A stretch of 64,000 bases of DNA from Serpula lacrymans var. lacrymans S7.9. Its lineage: Eukaryota > Basidiomycota > Agaricomycetes > Boletales > Serpulaceae. Below the pieces are notes generated by a model. It was not told the origin of the DNA and ran no database searches. It saw nothing but the letters and a program-made list of their open reading frames with translations. The position numbers and the translations under genes were made by a program. The stretch lies in assembly GCF_000218685.1 (NCBI RefSeq), contig NW_006763291.1:1768308-1832307 (forward strand), in the 5' to 3' direction. This document shows, piece after piece, positions 33,420-44,465 of this stretch (position 1 is the stretch's first letter; the number at the start of each line of letters is the position of its first letter).

Positions 33420-35427
33420 TCATGGTAGACATGAAGTCTTCACCTCCTCGCTTAGCATTTGGGATAGGCCGACAGTGAAGTCGGATGTTCCGAGTGCGTT
33501 GGAGGTGGGACCTGGAGCGGCGATGGAGCTGGAGCTGGAGCTGGCGTTGAAAGAAGGGCCAGATGCGGACAAATGGGGGGGGGGAGGTCCTCCAGTCAGG
33601 CTCATCCGGTAGCGAAGTTCCATTGTGCGTTGTTCGTGAACTGCCCGCTTCAATCGCATCTCCTCGACCCTCTCATTACTCCCTTGGGCGTTTTGTTCGC
33701 GCACCATCTGCAGCTTCGCTAGCTCAAAGAGCGCGGCTGTAAGTTCGGCCCTGGCATCCTTGGCCGTCTTCAAATTCTTGCCCTGTGCAAGCGTTGTTGA
33801 ATGTGCGTATTTCGCCCGCTTCAGGTCAGCTTCAGCCTTGATTCCATCACTCTCTGCCTGGAGAACAGGCTCCATCAACGCCTTCAAGCGGTCGCCCTCG
33901 GATTCGCGCTTCTTGCCCTTCGTTTGCTTCGGCTCAGCCTTCTTCTTGGGCTCCGGATCCTCTAATTCAATGACGTCGCGGCTACGTTTTGCCCGGGTTG
34001 AAGTGGGAGTAGTGGGACGAGGCAGGTGAACGGGTCGAGCAGGTGAACGTCCGCGAGCAGGCGACTGCCCCCGACCCAAAGAACCCCCCCCACTGAGCTG
34101 GCGCTGATGGCCAGTAACCGAGATGGGGGGACGGGTGATAGAAGCGGGAGGAATGGGGGCGACAGACCGAACCGCAGGCTGGATAGTGAGGGGTCAGATG
34201 GGTTGAAGTCCAGGGAAGCCATATACGGGGTTGTGCTGGTGATTTGCCCGTAGCGCTGCTGGGGCTGCAGAGTAGGGGAGGGCAAGCTGGAGAGCGAAGG
34301 ATTCGACCTAGATAGAATTTGCTGGGAGGGATTGCCGTACTGCGCATACACAGCCGCCTGCTGCTGCTGATACGGCGGCTGCTGCTGGTGCTGGTGCTGG
34401 TGCTGGTGCTGGTACGGCTGGTACAGCTGCTGCTGCTGCTGCTGCTGAGATGGCTGGTACGGCGCCTGGTGCTGCTGCTGCTGCTGCTGAGACGGCTGGT
34501 ACGGCGCCTGGTGCTGAGACGGCTGGTACAGTGCCTGGTGCTGGGACGGCTGCTGCTGATAGCTGCTGCCGTCACCGCCATCCTGCTCGTGTTCGACCAA
34601 ATCCCACCCGCCGCCCTGGAAATGTGAGTTCATGCCGCGCTGGAAAGCTTCATCATCACCCCTCATTGGAAACAGAACCGCCATAGCCTTCCCTGAGAGG
34701 TCCTGACCATGCGCTGATGTTGCCGGCTTCGCATCATACTTCGGCGATGCACGCCAGAAGGTGCTGAGGCGGTCCCACCACGGGAATTTAGCACGAACTC
34801 GTTCTTTTAAAATCAGCAATCAAATCTAAGTATAAAATAAAATAAAATAAAAAACTCACTGATCGGACTGTCGTACAGGGCATCGGACGGATCCCCCGCC
34901 ACAAGGCCACTATTCGTGGATCCTAAATCCCGCAGATGGCTTCGATATGTCTTGCTGAGGCTGATAGTGTCGATGTAGTGTCAATAAATAATAAATAAAC
35001 GGTGAAATAAATACCTGGCAAGACGATGCTGCACTGACTCACCAAATCGTTGGCGATAGTGATCAACCACGATACGCAAGTTCACATTGGAATCATTCTT
35101 GAAAACGTGTCTAGCGATCCTTCTATGTAAAGAGGCCTTTGTATGTTTAGTAGATCTTGAGGCATCCCGATTCTCTTCTTTGGCGACTGCAGTAGAATCT
35201 GAAAATAAAACATATCTACGTTTAGGATGTTTCTCAAGCCAGTCTACCAATCGATCTGTTCTTGGATTGGACCAATTAATCTGCGCAGGTTTGGGAATAT
35301 TACCTTGGTTTTGAAGAGTCCGTAGTGATGCCGTTTGACAACTTGTATCGGTCGGAATGTAACGGCTCGGACTGTCAGCTGAGGGATTGTCAGAGGAGGT
35401 ATCGTCGTCAGAGTTTTGTGAGGCCAT
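33420..35427 (-). pseudogene. Harbinger accessory protein (Myb/SANT-like, Gln-rich)
   Basis: Minus-strand partner gene. Exon 1 (35427 to about 35026) starts MASQNSDDDTSSDNPSADS and contains a trihelix/SANT-like segment INWSNPRTDRLVDWLEKHP ... HVFKNDSNVNLRIVVDHYRQ. Exon 2 follows (KTYRSHLRDLGS ... YDSPI), then exon 3 (VRAKFPWWDRLSTFWRASPK) leading into a long Gln/Pro/Tyr repeat (about 34300-34580). The last segment (33420-34079 and a little upstream) is basic and coiled-coil-like with Ala/Glu/Arg repeats. The frame changes between the Gln-rich part and the basic C-terminal part around 34.1-34.2 kb with no convincing intron, so a frameshift is likely. Harbinger accessory proteins bind the element ends and carry the transposase to the nucleus; that role here is inferred from position. 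Confidence 0.65.
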
Positions 35428-35687
35428 TGGACTACGCGTAGCTTAGGAGGGGGGGGGGGGCAGGCCAAGGCATGGCAAACGGCCGTGTTTGCAGGAAGTA
35501 AGGTTGAAGCGCCGAATTCTATCGGAAGACTTGCCGTGTAGTTTATTTCTCGATTTATCTTGGATTTCTCAAAAAATATTATTCGGTGATTTCCAGGTAT
35601 GAGCCTTCGGTTACTTGCCCCGCGTTCCATAACTGATGACGTGGCCAGCTTAAAGCCAGAGTTCCCGAACTTCAGGCTTAAGCGGTC

Positions 35688-35715
35688 CCTTACGAAACGC
35701 ACCTTGAACGAGGCT
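35688..35715 (-). repeat. right terminal inverted repeat of the Harbinger element
   Basis: 28 bp, perfect inverse of the left end; followed by the ATT target duplication. Confidence 0.95.
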
Positions 35716-35718
35716 ATT

Positions 35719-36573
35719 GTACTAAGCTAGGCTTGAATTGTTTGGTAAACCTTTCACCAAGCGCTAATCGGGCTTATTACTGATATATGACCAACGTTTT
35801 TCGTCAAACATGACTGAAGCGTGAGTCAAATTTAGCGGTGTACCCCGCTCTCTCTAAATCAGTCCTAACGTAAGTGCCCGCGTGTTATGCGCAATATCCA
35901 AGGACTTAGGTAAAGCATCATTATTCAGTATCAAATACTCATCCATAGCTCACACTGGCAGGTTGCTATTATGCCTCGCAGCAGTTTCAAATTCCAGTAA
36001 TCCCAAATTTGAAGTCAGTTAAACTGTCCTGAGACTAGATTGTAGGTCTGACCGACCGCGCTATACATAGCACTTTGTCATGGTCATGGTTTCTTAAATA
36101 AGGACTAGATTATGAAAGGTGTTACTACTAGGCCATCTCACAATGCGTCACGGTTAACACCATATGTATATTTGGGAGAACTAGTGCGAAACTCGATCAG
36201 CGAATTCCTTTTTTAGTTCAGCGATTACTCTAGAGATAACCATTTACTTTGTTTATACAATAACAATTTCAGGGGCCTTCGAAATTTATAACCATCAGTT
36301 CAAACGTGCAAGGGAAAAACAGGCAACTTTTTGGCAGCTTTTCGAATTTCTTCCGCGTATTCAAACATCACAGGCGCTCCGAATACCGGTAGTGGATCCT
36401 AGAGCGAATCGTATTGAAGGAAAAATTCCAAGAATGATGAAACGAGTCGCAGTAGAGAACCTGTCGTTTTTCGAGATATCATCGCCATCACACCTTGATA
36501 GGTTTAAAAGGCCAATACCTTCCAATACTACGTTTCGCCAACGGAGGCATCCTGCGCTTTTCACATCTGCAAC
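35719..36573. other. intergenic, promoter side of the second 'glycopeptide' gene
   Basis: No gene recognised. GGTTTAAAAGG at about 36502 is a candidate TATA-like box 70 nt before the ATG. Confidence 0.4.
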
Positions 36574-37507
36574 ATGTTCACTTACTTCAAGTTCCTTGTC
36601 ATCGGTGCCGCTGCGCTCAGTAGTGTCCGCGCTGAGACACACACCATTACTTTCAACAATAAGCAAGTCTAATTTTTTCTTTTGTCGATGTTCTTGAATT
36701 AATATCTTCTTTAGATGTGGACATGGAACTGTGCGATGTTCAGACCGTAGATAAAGGTGTTAAACTAGCTAACTCTAATGTCCGATAGCCAACTTTAGTC
36801 CAGAACGGCAACATTTTGTCGACTGGGGGGGCATACACGTCGAACGGTCCCTTCGTGTCTGCAATCGCGTAAGTTCAACTCGTGGATCATATGTCCTATA
36901 TTAATGTGACTTTGTTGTGGTGATTTTCAGCTACCTGCAAACAGGTTCGCAACATCTCAGAATTGGGTCTCCTTTTTAACAAAGAACCTTTTGATCAGGG
37001 TCGTGTGGGCTCAATGGTGAATCTTGTACTCTAATTGAGACCACTCTTCAAAACCCTACCACCCCTGGTAGCGGATCTAGCACGGACATAAGCTTGATTC
37101 CCCCGTGAGCCGCGAAGTCTTATTCTTAGTGTCCGATTATGGTATCTAATTTTTATTACTCACTTAGTCACTCGTTCTCGGTGACGTCTGGCTTTGGGTG
37201 AGGCGTTTGTAATGTCCTTCAGTAGACGTATTGACCTTCTCCATAAGGTATTACAATGGATGCGACGGAGCTGGAGCGGACTGTCAGTCTCTTCGATTGC
37301 TTTTCTTTTTACTTCCGACTAATTTTCGGTCCGCTATTAGGCAACAATGCAAACTGTCCAGATGCCTTCCATACCTCTGACCAAACCACAGTTCAAGTGG
37401 CCTGCCAAGTTGATAATGTGAGTTTTGCAGGGCGTTTTTGTCATTGTCTTGGTTTTGATTACTGATCCAACATGCAGGTGGATCTGTCCATCACATTCTG
37501 TGATTAA
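36574..37507 (+). CDS. small secreted cysteine-rich 'glycopeptide' protein, copy 2
   Basis: Signal peptide MFTYFKFLVIGAAALSSVRA, then ETHTITFNNK, CGHGT, PTLVQNGNILSTGGAYTSNG, AIAYLQTG, SCGLNGESCTLIETTL, GSGSSTDISLIPP, HSFSVTSGFGYYNGCDGAGA, DCNNANCPDAFH, VQVACQVDNVDLSITFCD and stop. This copy keeps the NANCPDAF cysteine block and ends FCD. Intron positions correspond to copy 1. The first intron appears to use a GC donor (AATAA|GCAAGT). The gene is intact by inspection. Confidence 0.82.
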
Positions 37508-37829
37508 TGAGTTTCTCCACTGACTGAAATAAGGTCGTACGTTATTTGAATGGATATTGTACGACATGCGAATATATGTGCGAGAAATGATAGTACTGGA
37601 CCAGCGACTAACATTCGTTTCAAACCCCAAGCTCAGTGGGCGCCCACCCCTGGCATAGCAACCACCCGTTCACGAGTCAGCAGAGAACTGCCACTGAGAA
37701 GAGTCGATCACCTCTCGTAGACAGCGTTGCATATGGGACTCATAACAGTTAAGTAAAGAACGTAAATGTCGCATCTCTGATGAGAACGGTGCTCGTGTAG
37801 AAATTTTAGAGTGAATGTGTTATATTGAT
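37508..37829. other. intergenic between convergent genes
   Basis: Shared 3' region of the second 'glycopeptide' gene and GPI8; nothing else recognised. Confidence 0.4.
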
Positions 37830-39326
37830 CTAACTTTTCAGTGATACCCAAGCTACCAGCATGCCAACAAGGGTCATAGAACCCCATTTTCTAAGTGATA
37901 TCGGCCAACTTGAATCCATCTCTAAGGTTGTGAACATACGTCCCTGAGTGGTCGGTGAAGAAAGCTGTGAACCGTTGGTAGATGGAATGCGAGAGTCTAT
38001 CATGGTGTCTCCAGGTTTGACAGAAGGGGACTGCATTCCAGGGTATGCATCTTCTGGAGGGAAAATCTCTGCCTGCGATACGCCTCCAAAGAAGTCGGTG
38101 ATCAGGGCTTTGTCGAGTGTCCTGTGAAACAGATCGGCACGGACACCTGGGTGAGAGTGTATTTTACTCGGATCATACGATGCGAACTAACAAGAGTTTT
38201 AAGAGTATGGGTTACAATCAAGGGCGTAGAAACTCACTAAGTCGTGCATGGTTGTCTGACTGGTTTTGTTAATCCCTTCCATAAATTGAAGGATATAATG
38301 TGTATAACTATCGATGACAGCAACTCCAATGTCGTTGTCATTTTCATACTTTGGCGCAGATGGTAAGGTATATTGATATTGCGCAAGTTAATACACTCAC
38401 GGAGTACGAGTTCTCGCCTATTTCGGATGATCCTGTAGCCAGAATATTGGGAGAGTAAAACTGAGAATACATGGTGTTTGCCTGACATGTGTCTATCATG
38501 AAAAAAATCTCATTGTATCTGCTTAACTGTAAGTCTTACGCTTGAGAGGCTCTATAGTGTAACACACCGCTTCTTTTGCCACATCTGTTCGAAAGCATCA
38601 GCGATGTCAAAAGCGCTAATTTCCTCATTGTCTTGGAACTTGAGGAACTCGTTGCCCCCATGGCCGGTCATGTAGACGAATATATTGGACCTATCGTCGG
38701 TTAGTAGTCGCTTGGAGCGTGGCACAGAGGCATCCATCCGACCTAGTGCAGGACTGTTTATTAATATTTTGAAGGCTGCTAAAAAAAACCAGCACGACGT
38801 ACCAGTCAAGACCCGGATGAAGTTCTCGACGGTCACCTCGTATCCGCGGTAGTCGACTTCGATGTTGTCCCCATAAAGATCAAGATTTCTGCCCGAGTTG
38901 GCGTATACACTTCCAGGAAACTTATTGCGCGTATTGCAGGCTACGTCGTCCGCTAGCATTAGGATGATGTTTGAGTCGGGTATCCCAAGACGCTTCACGG
39001 TACGATACCTAACGAAGGATATGATGAAAACCCTGGCGAGCGACATATGAAAGAACACCTTACATGCCGAGAGCATTGGCCATATGCTTCAAAGGATCAG
39101 TTGTCTATATATCATGGTCCTTACATGCATCCAAATTACTTACTCGATAGTTGAACCAATACCGAGATGCACAGACCAAGACCGCCCAGTTATTCGTGTG
39201 CCCAGAGGTGCCATCGTGCCGACCAAAGAATTCGCGCACCTTACCATCTTGTGATGCATTTGTAGCTACTGTAGTGAGTATCCAGCTTGTGAGGCATAAG
39301 AATGAAAGGTATGTAGGAAAGAGCAT
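37830..39326 (-). CDS. GPI8: GPI-anchor transamidase catalytic subunit (Gpi8/PIG-K)
   Basis: C13-family cysteine protease subunit of the ER transamidase that attaches GPI anchors. Exon 1 (39144-39326) encodes a signal peptide [20 protein letters not shown] and [20 protein letters not shown]. Later exons carry [40 protein letters not shown], the catalytic His in [18 protein letters not shown], the catalytic Cys in [18 protein letters not shown], and [20 protein letters not shown]. The C-terminal part ends with a hydrophobic segment [18 protein letters not shown], the expected membrane anchor. About seven short introns (for example 38761-38819). All catalytic residues are present. Confidence 0.92.
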
Positions 39327-39437
39327 TCAATTCGAAGGTGCTGGTCTGCAGTGGAAAGAACGGCACCTCATCCGGCATCTCGAAATCCACGACCAATAGG
39401 AACGGAGTTTGAATTACACTTGACTGGAACGTTGACG

Positions 39438-40684
39438 ATGCAGGGTGAGCCGAACAGTCTTCGTCGTCGTGTTGCACAGCGAGCTCATCAGTATCATTGA
39501 ATCATTAAAAAAGGACTCGTCGCATATGGTGACGACTCGGATAGCGATTCAGATATGAAAATTTCCTCAACATCACCGTCCAGACCTGTCTCTGTGAAGG
39601 ACAATACCCATGTAAGAGTCTTTACGTTGCAACCTGCTATAGCCGTTTCCCTCTTTGTTGGCTGTCCTTTCTGTCTGGGTTAGGATAAATCGTCGAAAGC
39701 ACATCTCACTTCGTCTGCAGATGGTAATCATACTATTTACATTTTTTTAAATGATGCATTGACATAGTACTCGCTTCAGTTGGGCTTTTACCGAAATCAC
39801 AAGTCATCATACGCCGCCCCGCAAACCTGAAGTCTCATCCTCGTGCTCATGTCTCAACCGATATCATGGGTGGTCCTAGTGTAAACGTCAACGCCCCGAC
39901 ACAAACCGTACAAGTACCAGTCGACCTAAATCAGGCCGGACCATCCACCGAACCGTCAGACGAGCTCGTTCGAACTCGGGCACTATTGCGACCTCCACCG
40001 ATTCCTGGTTTACTCGACTGGGGAATACCTTCAGAATCAAAGACACCTTGTGATGTCACTATTGAGGTGCAGTAATTCTGTCAGTATCTCCTGACATTGA
40101 TTCATTAATAAGATCCGTAGGCAAAACTCGCTCAATTTCACGCTCTTAAACGTGATCCCACAAATCCAAAGCACTTCAATGATTCCCTCATGTCCAATCG
40201 CTCCTTCCATAATCCTCACCTGTATGCTAAGCTTGTCGAGTATGTTGACGTCAATGAGCGTACAACGAACTTTCCCAAAGATACTTGGGATCCAAATGAC
40301 GTCGAGCCCGAATGGTTTGCCAATAGCATCGGTAAGTGATTTCGCGTTCTCAGTATCGTGGGCCCTTGTTCATACTATCTTCCACTACGTTCTCTCCGAC
40401 TGTGCGGATATTCTCCGCCGCATCCGTTCACCAAATTCGGCGTATCATTGAACACGTCCTCGTTCGATCGTGTACTTGTACCTACCCACAAAGCTGAGGT
40501 TCAGAAAGCTCGCTCCGAGAAGGCTTCTACATCAGAGGGAAAACGCTCGCAAATTGACTTTACATCTTCGAAAGCATCATCTTCCAGTCGAGCCCCAGGC
40601 AAGGATAGGGGAGGTCGTGGCCGAGGTCGGTTTCATCCCTACTCCAGCTCTCATTCTGAGGCGCAGAAAAGTCGGTGGGGATAG
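39438..40684 (+). CDS. HCNGP-like / SAP30-binding protein family
   Basis: Six exons: 39438-39444, 39514-39611, 39684-39723, 39768-40066, 40121-40331, 40494-40684; total 846 nt, 281 aa, all phases consistent. The 7-nt first exon gives MQG, joined to [15 protein letters not shown], the typical N-terminus. The HCNGP domain is visible as [55 protein letters not shown] and [20 protein letters not shown]. The tail is basic with GGRGRGR. Human SAP30BP links to transcription co-repression and to splicing of short introns; a splicing role would suit an intron-rich fungus but is inference here. Confidence 0.9.
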
Positions 40685-41037
40685 ATTATGCCATTGCACC
40701 TTGATTAGTGTTTGTTTTTGCCGTAATGTTTTTTATATATCGATTTTTGCTTGTGCATCGTGGAAGCGTATGGCTTACATATATGTACTTGCTGAAAGGT
40801 ACTCTTAATAAGATGTTGAGCGTCTGCGAGAGCTCAATCGAAATCCTCTCAAGTATTTGTATAAAAGTGTAAATATGATAAACGCTAAAGACACTAGTTT
40901 GCGAGTCCAACTGAATATTATCCGGAAATGTAGGCGTGAATGAGTTCACTAAAATTCCGTGATTGTCCTACTCCATGGGGTATAATCATCACATACAATA
41001 CATCCTGCTCATCACACATCTCACTTCCAGGCTTGCA
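40685..41037. other. intergenic between convergent genes
   Basis: 3' ends of the HCNGP-like gene and the Tup1-like gene; no further gene seen. Confidence 0.4.
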
Positions 41038-42920
41038 CTAGCGTTTTACGCCAAGGTCGGGGAAGTAAGGCCATACAATGCGAATCGCTGGTTGGTCCGT
41101 ACAGCACTTCAAAGTATCGTATATCGCCCTAAAATGGTAGAGATAGCACAAAGAACAAGAGTCAGAGTGGACATAAACGGAGAAGTGGATTCTATGAGAT
41201 TTAGCACTCACATATGCGTACTTCACGATCTCCGCTCCCAGAAGCGAGCAACTGGCCATCGTGACTAAAATCAACAGTAGTCACTGTTAAAACAAATCAT
41301 GTTTAGATGCCAGATATGCGTATTAGGAGATGGGAGTTGTGAAAAGGGGCCTTGTGGTTCGGCGGAAGATCCTTACCTGTATCACGATGCCCGACTACCC
41401 CAAACATAGGTTCGCCCTTCCGCAAATCCCATACTCTGACACTCCCATCACGCGATCCAGAAGCGAGTCGTAGTTCGCGGCCTGAGGATGTGCACGAAAG
41501 AGCGAGTATAGAATCCTAATATTTGTGCAGGAGACGAACAATCCAACCAACGAATGAATATGAGTGATGAGCTAGGAAGCAAGATGCAAGCAAACGAACT
41601 TTATGTCCTATTAAGGTCTTCACGCACTCTCCCTCACCTCTGCCTTCGGTTCGTACATCCCAAACTTTCAGCGTTCTATCCAAACTGGCACTCACTATCC
41701 CGAAGTCCGCGCTGTAAGATGATGTCGAGATAAAGAGAACGCCATAAATGCTGTCCGTGTGACCTTTTAGGTGTAAGGAGGGAGTTACATTCGAGGACAA
41801 GGACTCTCCATCATTATTATGGGTGGGTGGGACCTGAGAGACTGACAGATCCCACACCCTGACTATCCCGTCAAGAGACCCGGCCACGACGTACCGTTCA
41901 GAAGAGTCGATGGCAACGGACGTGAACGCGATCTTGGAACCATCGACTGAGTCGCTGTCTGAGGCGAAGCCGGCATTGGAGTCAGATTGGGACAGCGAGT
42001 GCTGAAGATTGTATTTCTTGACCACCTTTGTTTCGTCGCCATCTCGAACGATACTCCAAATTTTGATTGTCCGGTCTCCTGACGCGGACGCGAGGATGGA
42101 ACCACTTGCTGAGAAAGACAGAGCGTAGACTTCGGAAGTGTGTGCAGCGAGGGTATGGATGTGGGTCATATTAAATGAAACAATGGAGAAGACCTGATAT
42201 GAGTGGGAGTTAGTAGATGCAGAAAGTATAACTACAAGAATGAACAAGTGAATAAATGAAAATCAAACCATGAAGATCGACTTTTAGTATCGTCTCATCG
42301 CGTTGGAAAAATGTGAAGCATTGATATGAAAAGGGAAAGAGGCCCAATGAAAGAAAGCCAGCACGCTGAATTTGTAGATATGGAAGAGAGACGAACCCTA
42401 ATTAGATTGTCCTCAGTACCAGCGACTAGGAGTGTTCCGTCAGGACTGATAGTGACGGCACGAACGTGGTTGGGTTTAGATCGAGAGTCACACTCGGCAG
42501 ATTCAAATGGGCACCTGGAGGAGGATGGGCAGAATTACCATATAAAAAGGACAAGAAAAACGTTGAAATTAAGCAGGAAGGCAAAGACAGAGCACACTAC
42601 GCACGTAATCTTAGCCCCATTCACAAGATCGTATAACAATACGACACCATCAGAGCCCACAGCGAGAAGGGAACCATCAGCGGAGAATTTGACACTGCAT
42701 ATCACACTGATGATAAATAATGCAAGACAGAGGTAGATGGAGTTAGGTATCAGAGCAATTAAAGACAAATCGACGCGTACCCATCGTGCACGAACCGCGC
42801 GGCGAGCTGGACGTCCATCTGGCGAGGTACACGAGGATTGAATATGGCCAGCCAGTCTGTAGATTCCTTTGTGAACTCTGGGGGGACACTTTGTGGATCG
42901 AGGGGGTCAAAGGAAGCCAT
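41038..42920 (-). CDS. Tup1-like WD40 repeat protein lacking the N-terminal tetramer domain
   Basis: Starts MASFDPLDPQSVPPEFTKES and DWLAIFNPRVPRQMDVQLAA, which matches the segment just before the Tup1 beta-propeller, then CVICSVKFSADGSLLAVGSD. Further WD repeats: NHVRAVTISPDGTLLVAG-like, HTSEVYALSFSASGSILASA, SGDRTIKIW, FTSVAIDSSERYVVAGSLDG, IVSASLDRTLKVWDVR, LASGSRDGSVRVWDLRKGEP and VDFSHDGQLLASGSGDREVR. The last exon most likely joins EVRI to W at about 41120 (intron 41124-41206) and ends at 41038; without that splice the protein would stop at 41201. Canonical Tup1 has an extra N-terminal Cyc8-binding helix that is absent here. Multiple short introns. Confidence 0.8.
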
Positions 42921-43317
42921 GTTGAGCTGGATGTTGCTATAATACTTTGTGATGGTGGTACAGAAGAGAATGGTCCCATATTTCAAAAACCTGCCACGGT
43001 ATCCTTATATGCATTCCTAGCTTGGCTCGATATGATAGACGCGATTGGCGACGCATTCTAGACTCTCTTTAAGTACTTATGAGATTGACAGTTGTGTTAT
43101 AGATGGGTGGAGACAAGAAGCTGGGATAATTATAAGCGTGTTCTTGTGTGTATGACCACTCCACACGTACTCCATCGCCAGCTGGGCTACTTCCAGAAAG
43201 AAAGCACTTGGTGTAAAATATCTTTGATCAATTTTCATAGAAACTGAGATCTGCAACTATTTGGCCTCATTTGGGCCTCGCTTATGCGCACTCCAAGCTC
43301 TAACTTGGTCTACTACA
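42921..43317. other. divergent intergenic region
   Basis: Probable shared promoter region of the Tup1-like gene (-) and the orphan gene (+). No other gene recognised. Confidence 0.4.
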
Positions 43318-43999
43318 ATGTCAAACTTTTATCTTTCACTGAATAAAACGCATTTACTCTTTGTACCGACTTCATCGATACTCCTAGGCCCCACTGGCAT
43401 CGTCAGCGAAACACGAATATATCAAGACCCCTTGGCGAGTACGACGACAGTGTCCCCACCTGGACTCGTCGTCCAAATTTCCTTACGAACCAAGGCTCGA
43501 AGTGACCCGGGCACCAAAGGTCGCATATATCAGGATTCTATAGACGTTCTTGCAGCCTATTTCCTTGCTCAAAAGGATATTACGGTCTGTCATCTTTACT
43601 TTTTGCGAGTGAAGCGAGACGGACGGTGTATTATCCAGACTGATTTTATGCTAATTGCCATGAATCTTTTTTATAAAATACTGTTGACAGGACGCAATCC
43701 AGCTCATCGTCGTCGCTCATCTCCGTTCAGCGTCGCGTTTGGCGTCTTTGCTGCCTGCTACCGTAATGATGGATGCCCCTGGGCTTGGTTACACGCTCAC
43801 GGGATGTAAGTATGACCTGCCTGACACGGTTTACCACATAGTGCCATTCGACTCTCTGAACTGCGCTTCTGACTGTTGGTTTGCAGACAGAAAAGAGTGG
43901 AAGTATGGCCACGACAAGGTGTTCACCTGGGGCTCGGAACAGCTGGCACCAGCGCACGATAAATGGATTTTTGTCTTCGATGCAGGAGATGGACGGTAG
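43318..43999 (+). CDS. hypothetical protein, 164 aa, no recognised domain
   Basis: Three exons 43318-43584, 43691-43805, 43887-43999 give 495 nt in a consistent frame (164 aa plus stop) with GT-AG introns of 106 and 81 nt. Start context CAATGTC. N-terminus MSNFYLSLNKTHLLFVPTSS, middle DAIQLIVVAHLRSASRLASL, C-terminus rich in Trp/Lys/Asp (RKEWKYGHDKVFTWGSEQL). No signal peptide of standard form, no transmembrane segment and no family I recognise. The clean splice phases support a real gene, but it could be longer at either end. Confidence 0.55.
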
Positions 44000-44465
44000 A
44001 ACGACGAGATCATCGATTAAGGTTGGAATGGATGTATTCGTATTCGAATCCTTTGAATGTTGTATCATCGTTTTCGTGACATGTCCACTGTGACACGGAT
44101 TTGTAATTGGTATGTTAAGTCCGCAACATAGCGGACCGCACCTGCCTCATCCGGTCCGGATCCGCCCGCGCTGGCCCGGGATGATCGTCTCGAGTCGAAT
44201 ACAGGATCCGGGGTGGGCATAAGTGGTAGAGGACACTATAAATACGGGCGAACTCATCCACTCTCTGGTCACAACGAAGTCGTATCACTTGACCTTTCCT
44301 CTACCATCGCTAAATCTTATCATCAAGCCTTGCGGTACTCCGTGTCTACAATTAACTCTTGTCTTAGCTCGTGTGCTTATCTTCTCTGCTTCACGTTGGC
44401 TATATTATTGACCCGAATACCTTCGTTTTGTTAGCCATCGCACTCGAGCCATTCTGTCTCATCAA
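44000..44465. other. intergenic, promoter of the enolase-superfamily gene
   Basis: Holds CACTATAAATACGGG at about 44234, a good TATA box 230 nt before the ATG, and a GC-rich stretch around 44150-44210. Confidence 0.45.

Larger units (their letters stand above)
31217..35715. mobile_element. full-length PIF/Harbinger DNA transposon
   Basis: The 4499-bp element is bounded by perfect 28-bp inverted ends (31217-31244 and 35688-35715, starting AGCCTCGTTCAAGG) and flanked by a 3-bp direct repeat ATT (31214-31216 and 35716-35718). Size, 3-bp duplication and two-gene content (DDE transposase plus an accessory DNA-binding-type protein in the opposite orientation) are the PIF/Harbinger pattern. ATT is not the TTA/TAA most often reported for the superfamily. 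Perfect ends and a nearly open transposase point to a fairly recent insertion. Confidence 0.9.

Noticed and set aside
34319..34686. Leu/Val- or Ala-rich plus-strand ORFs
   Set aside because: Antisense of the Gln-rich repeat in the Harbinger accessory gene.
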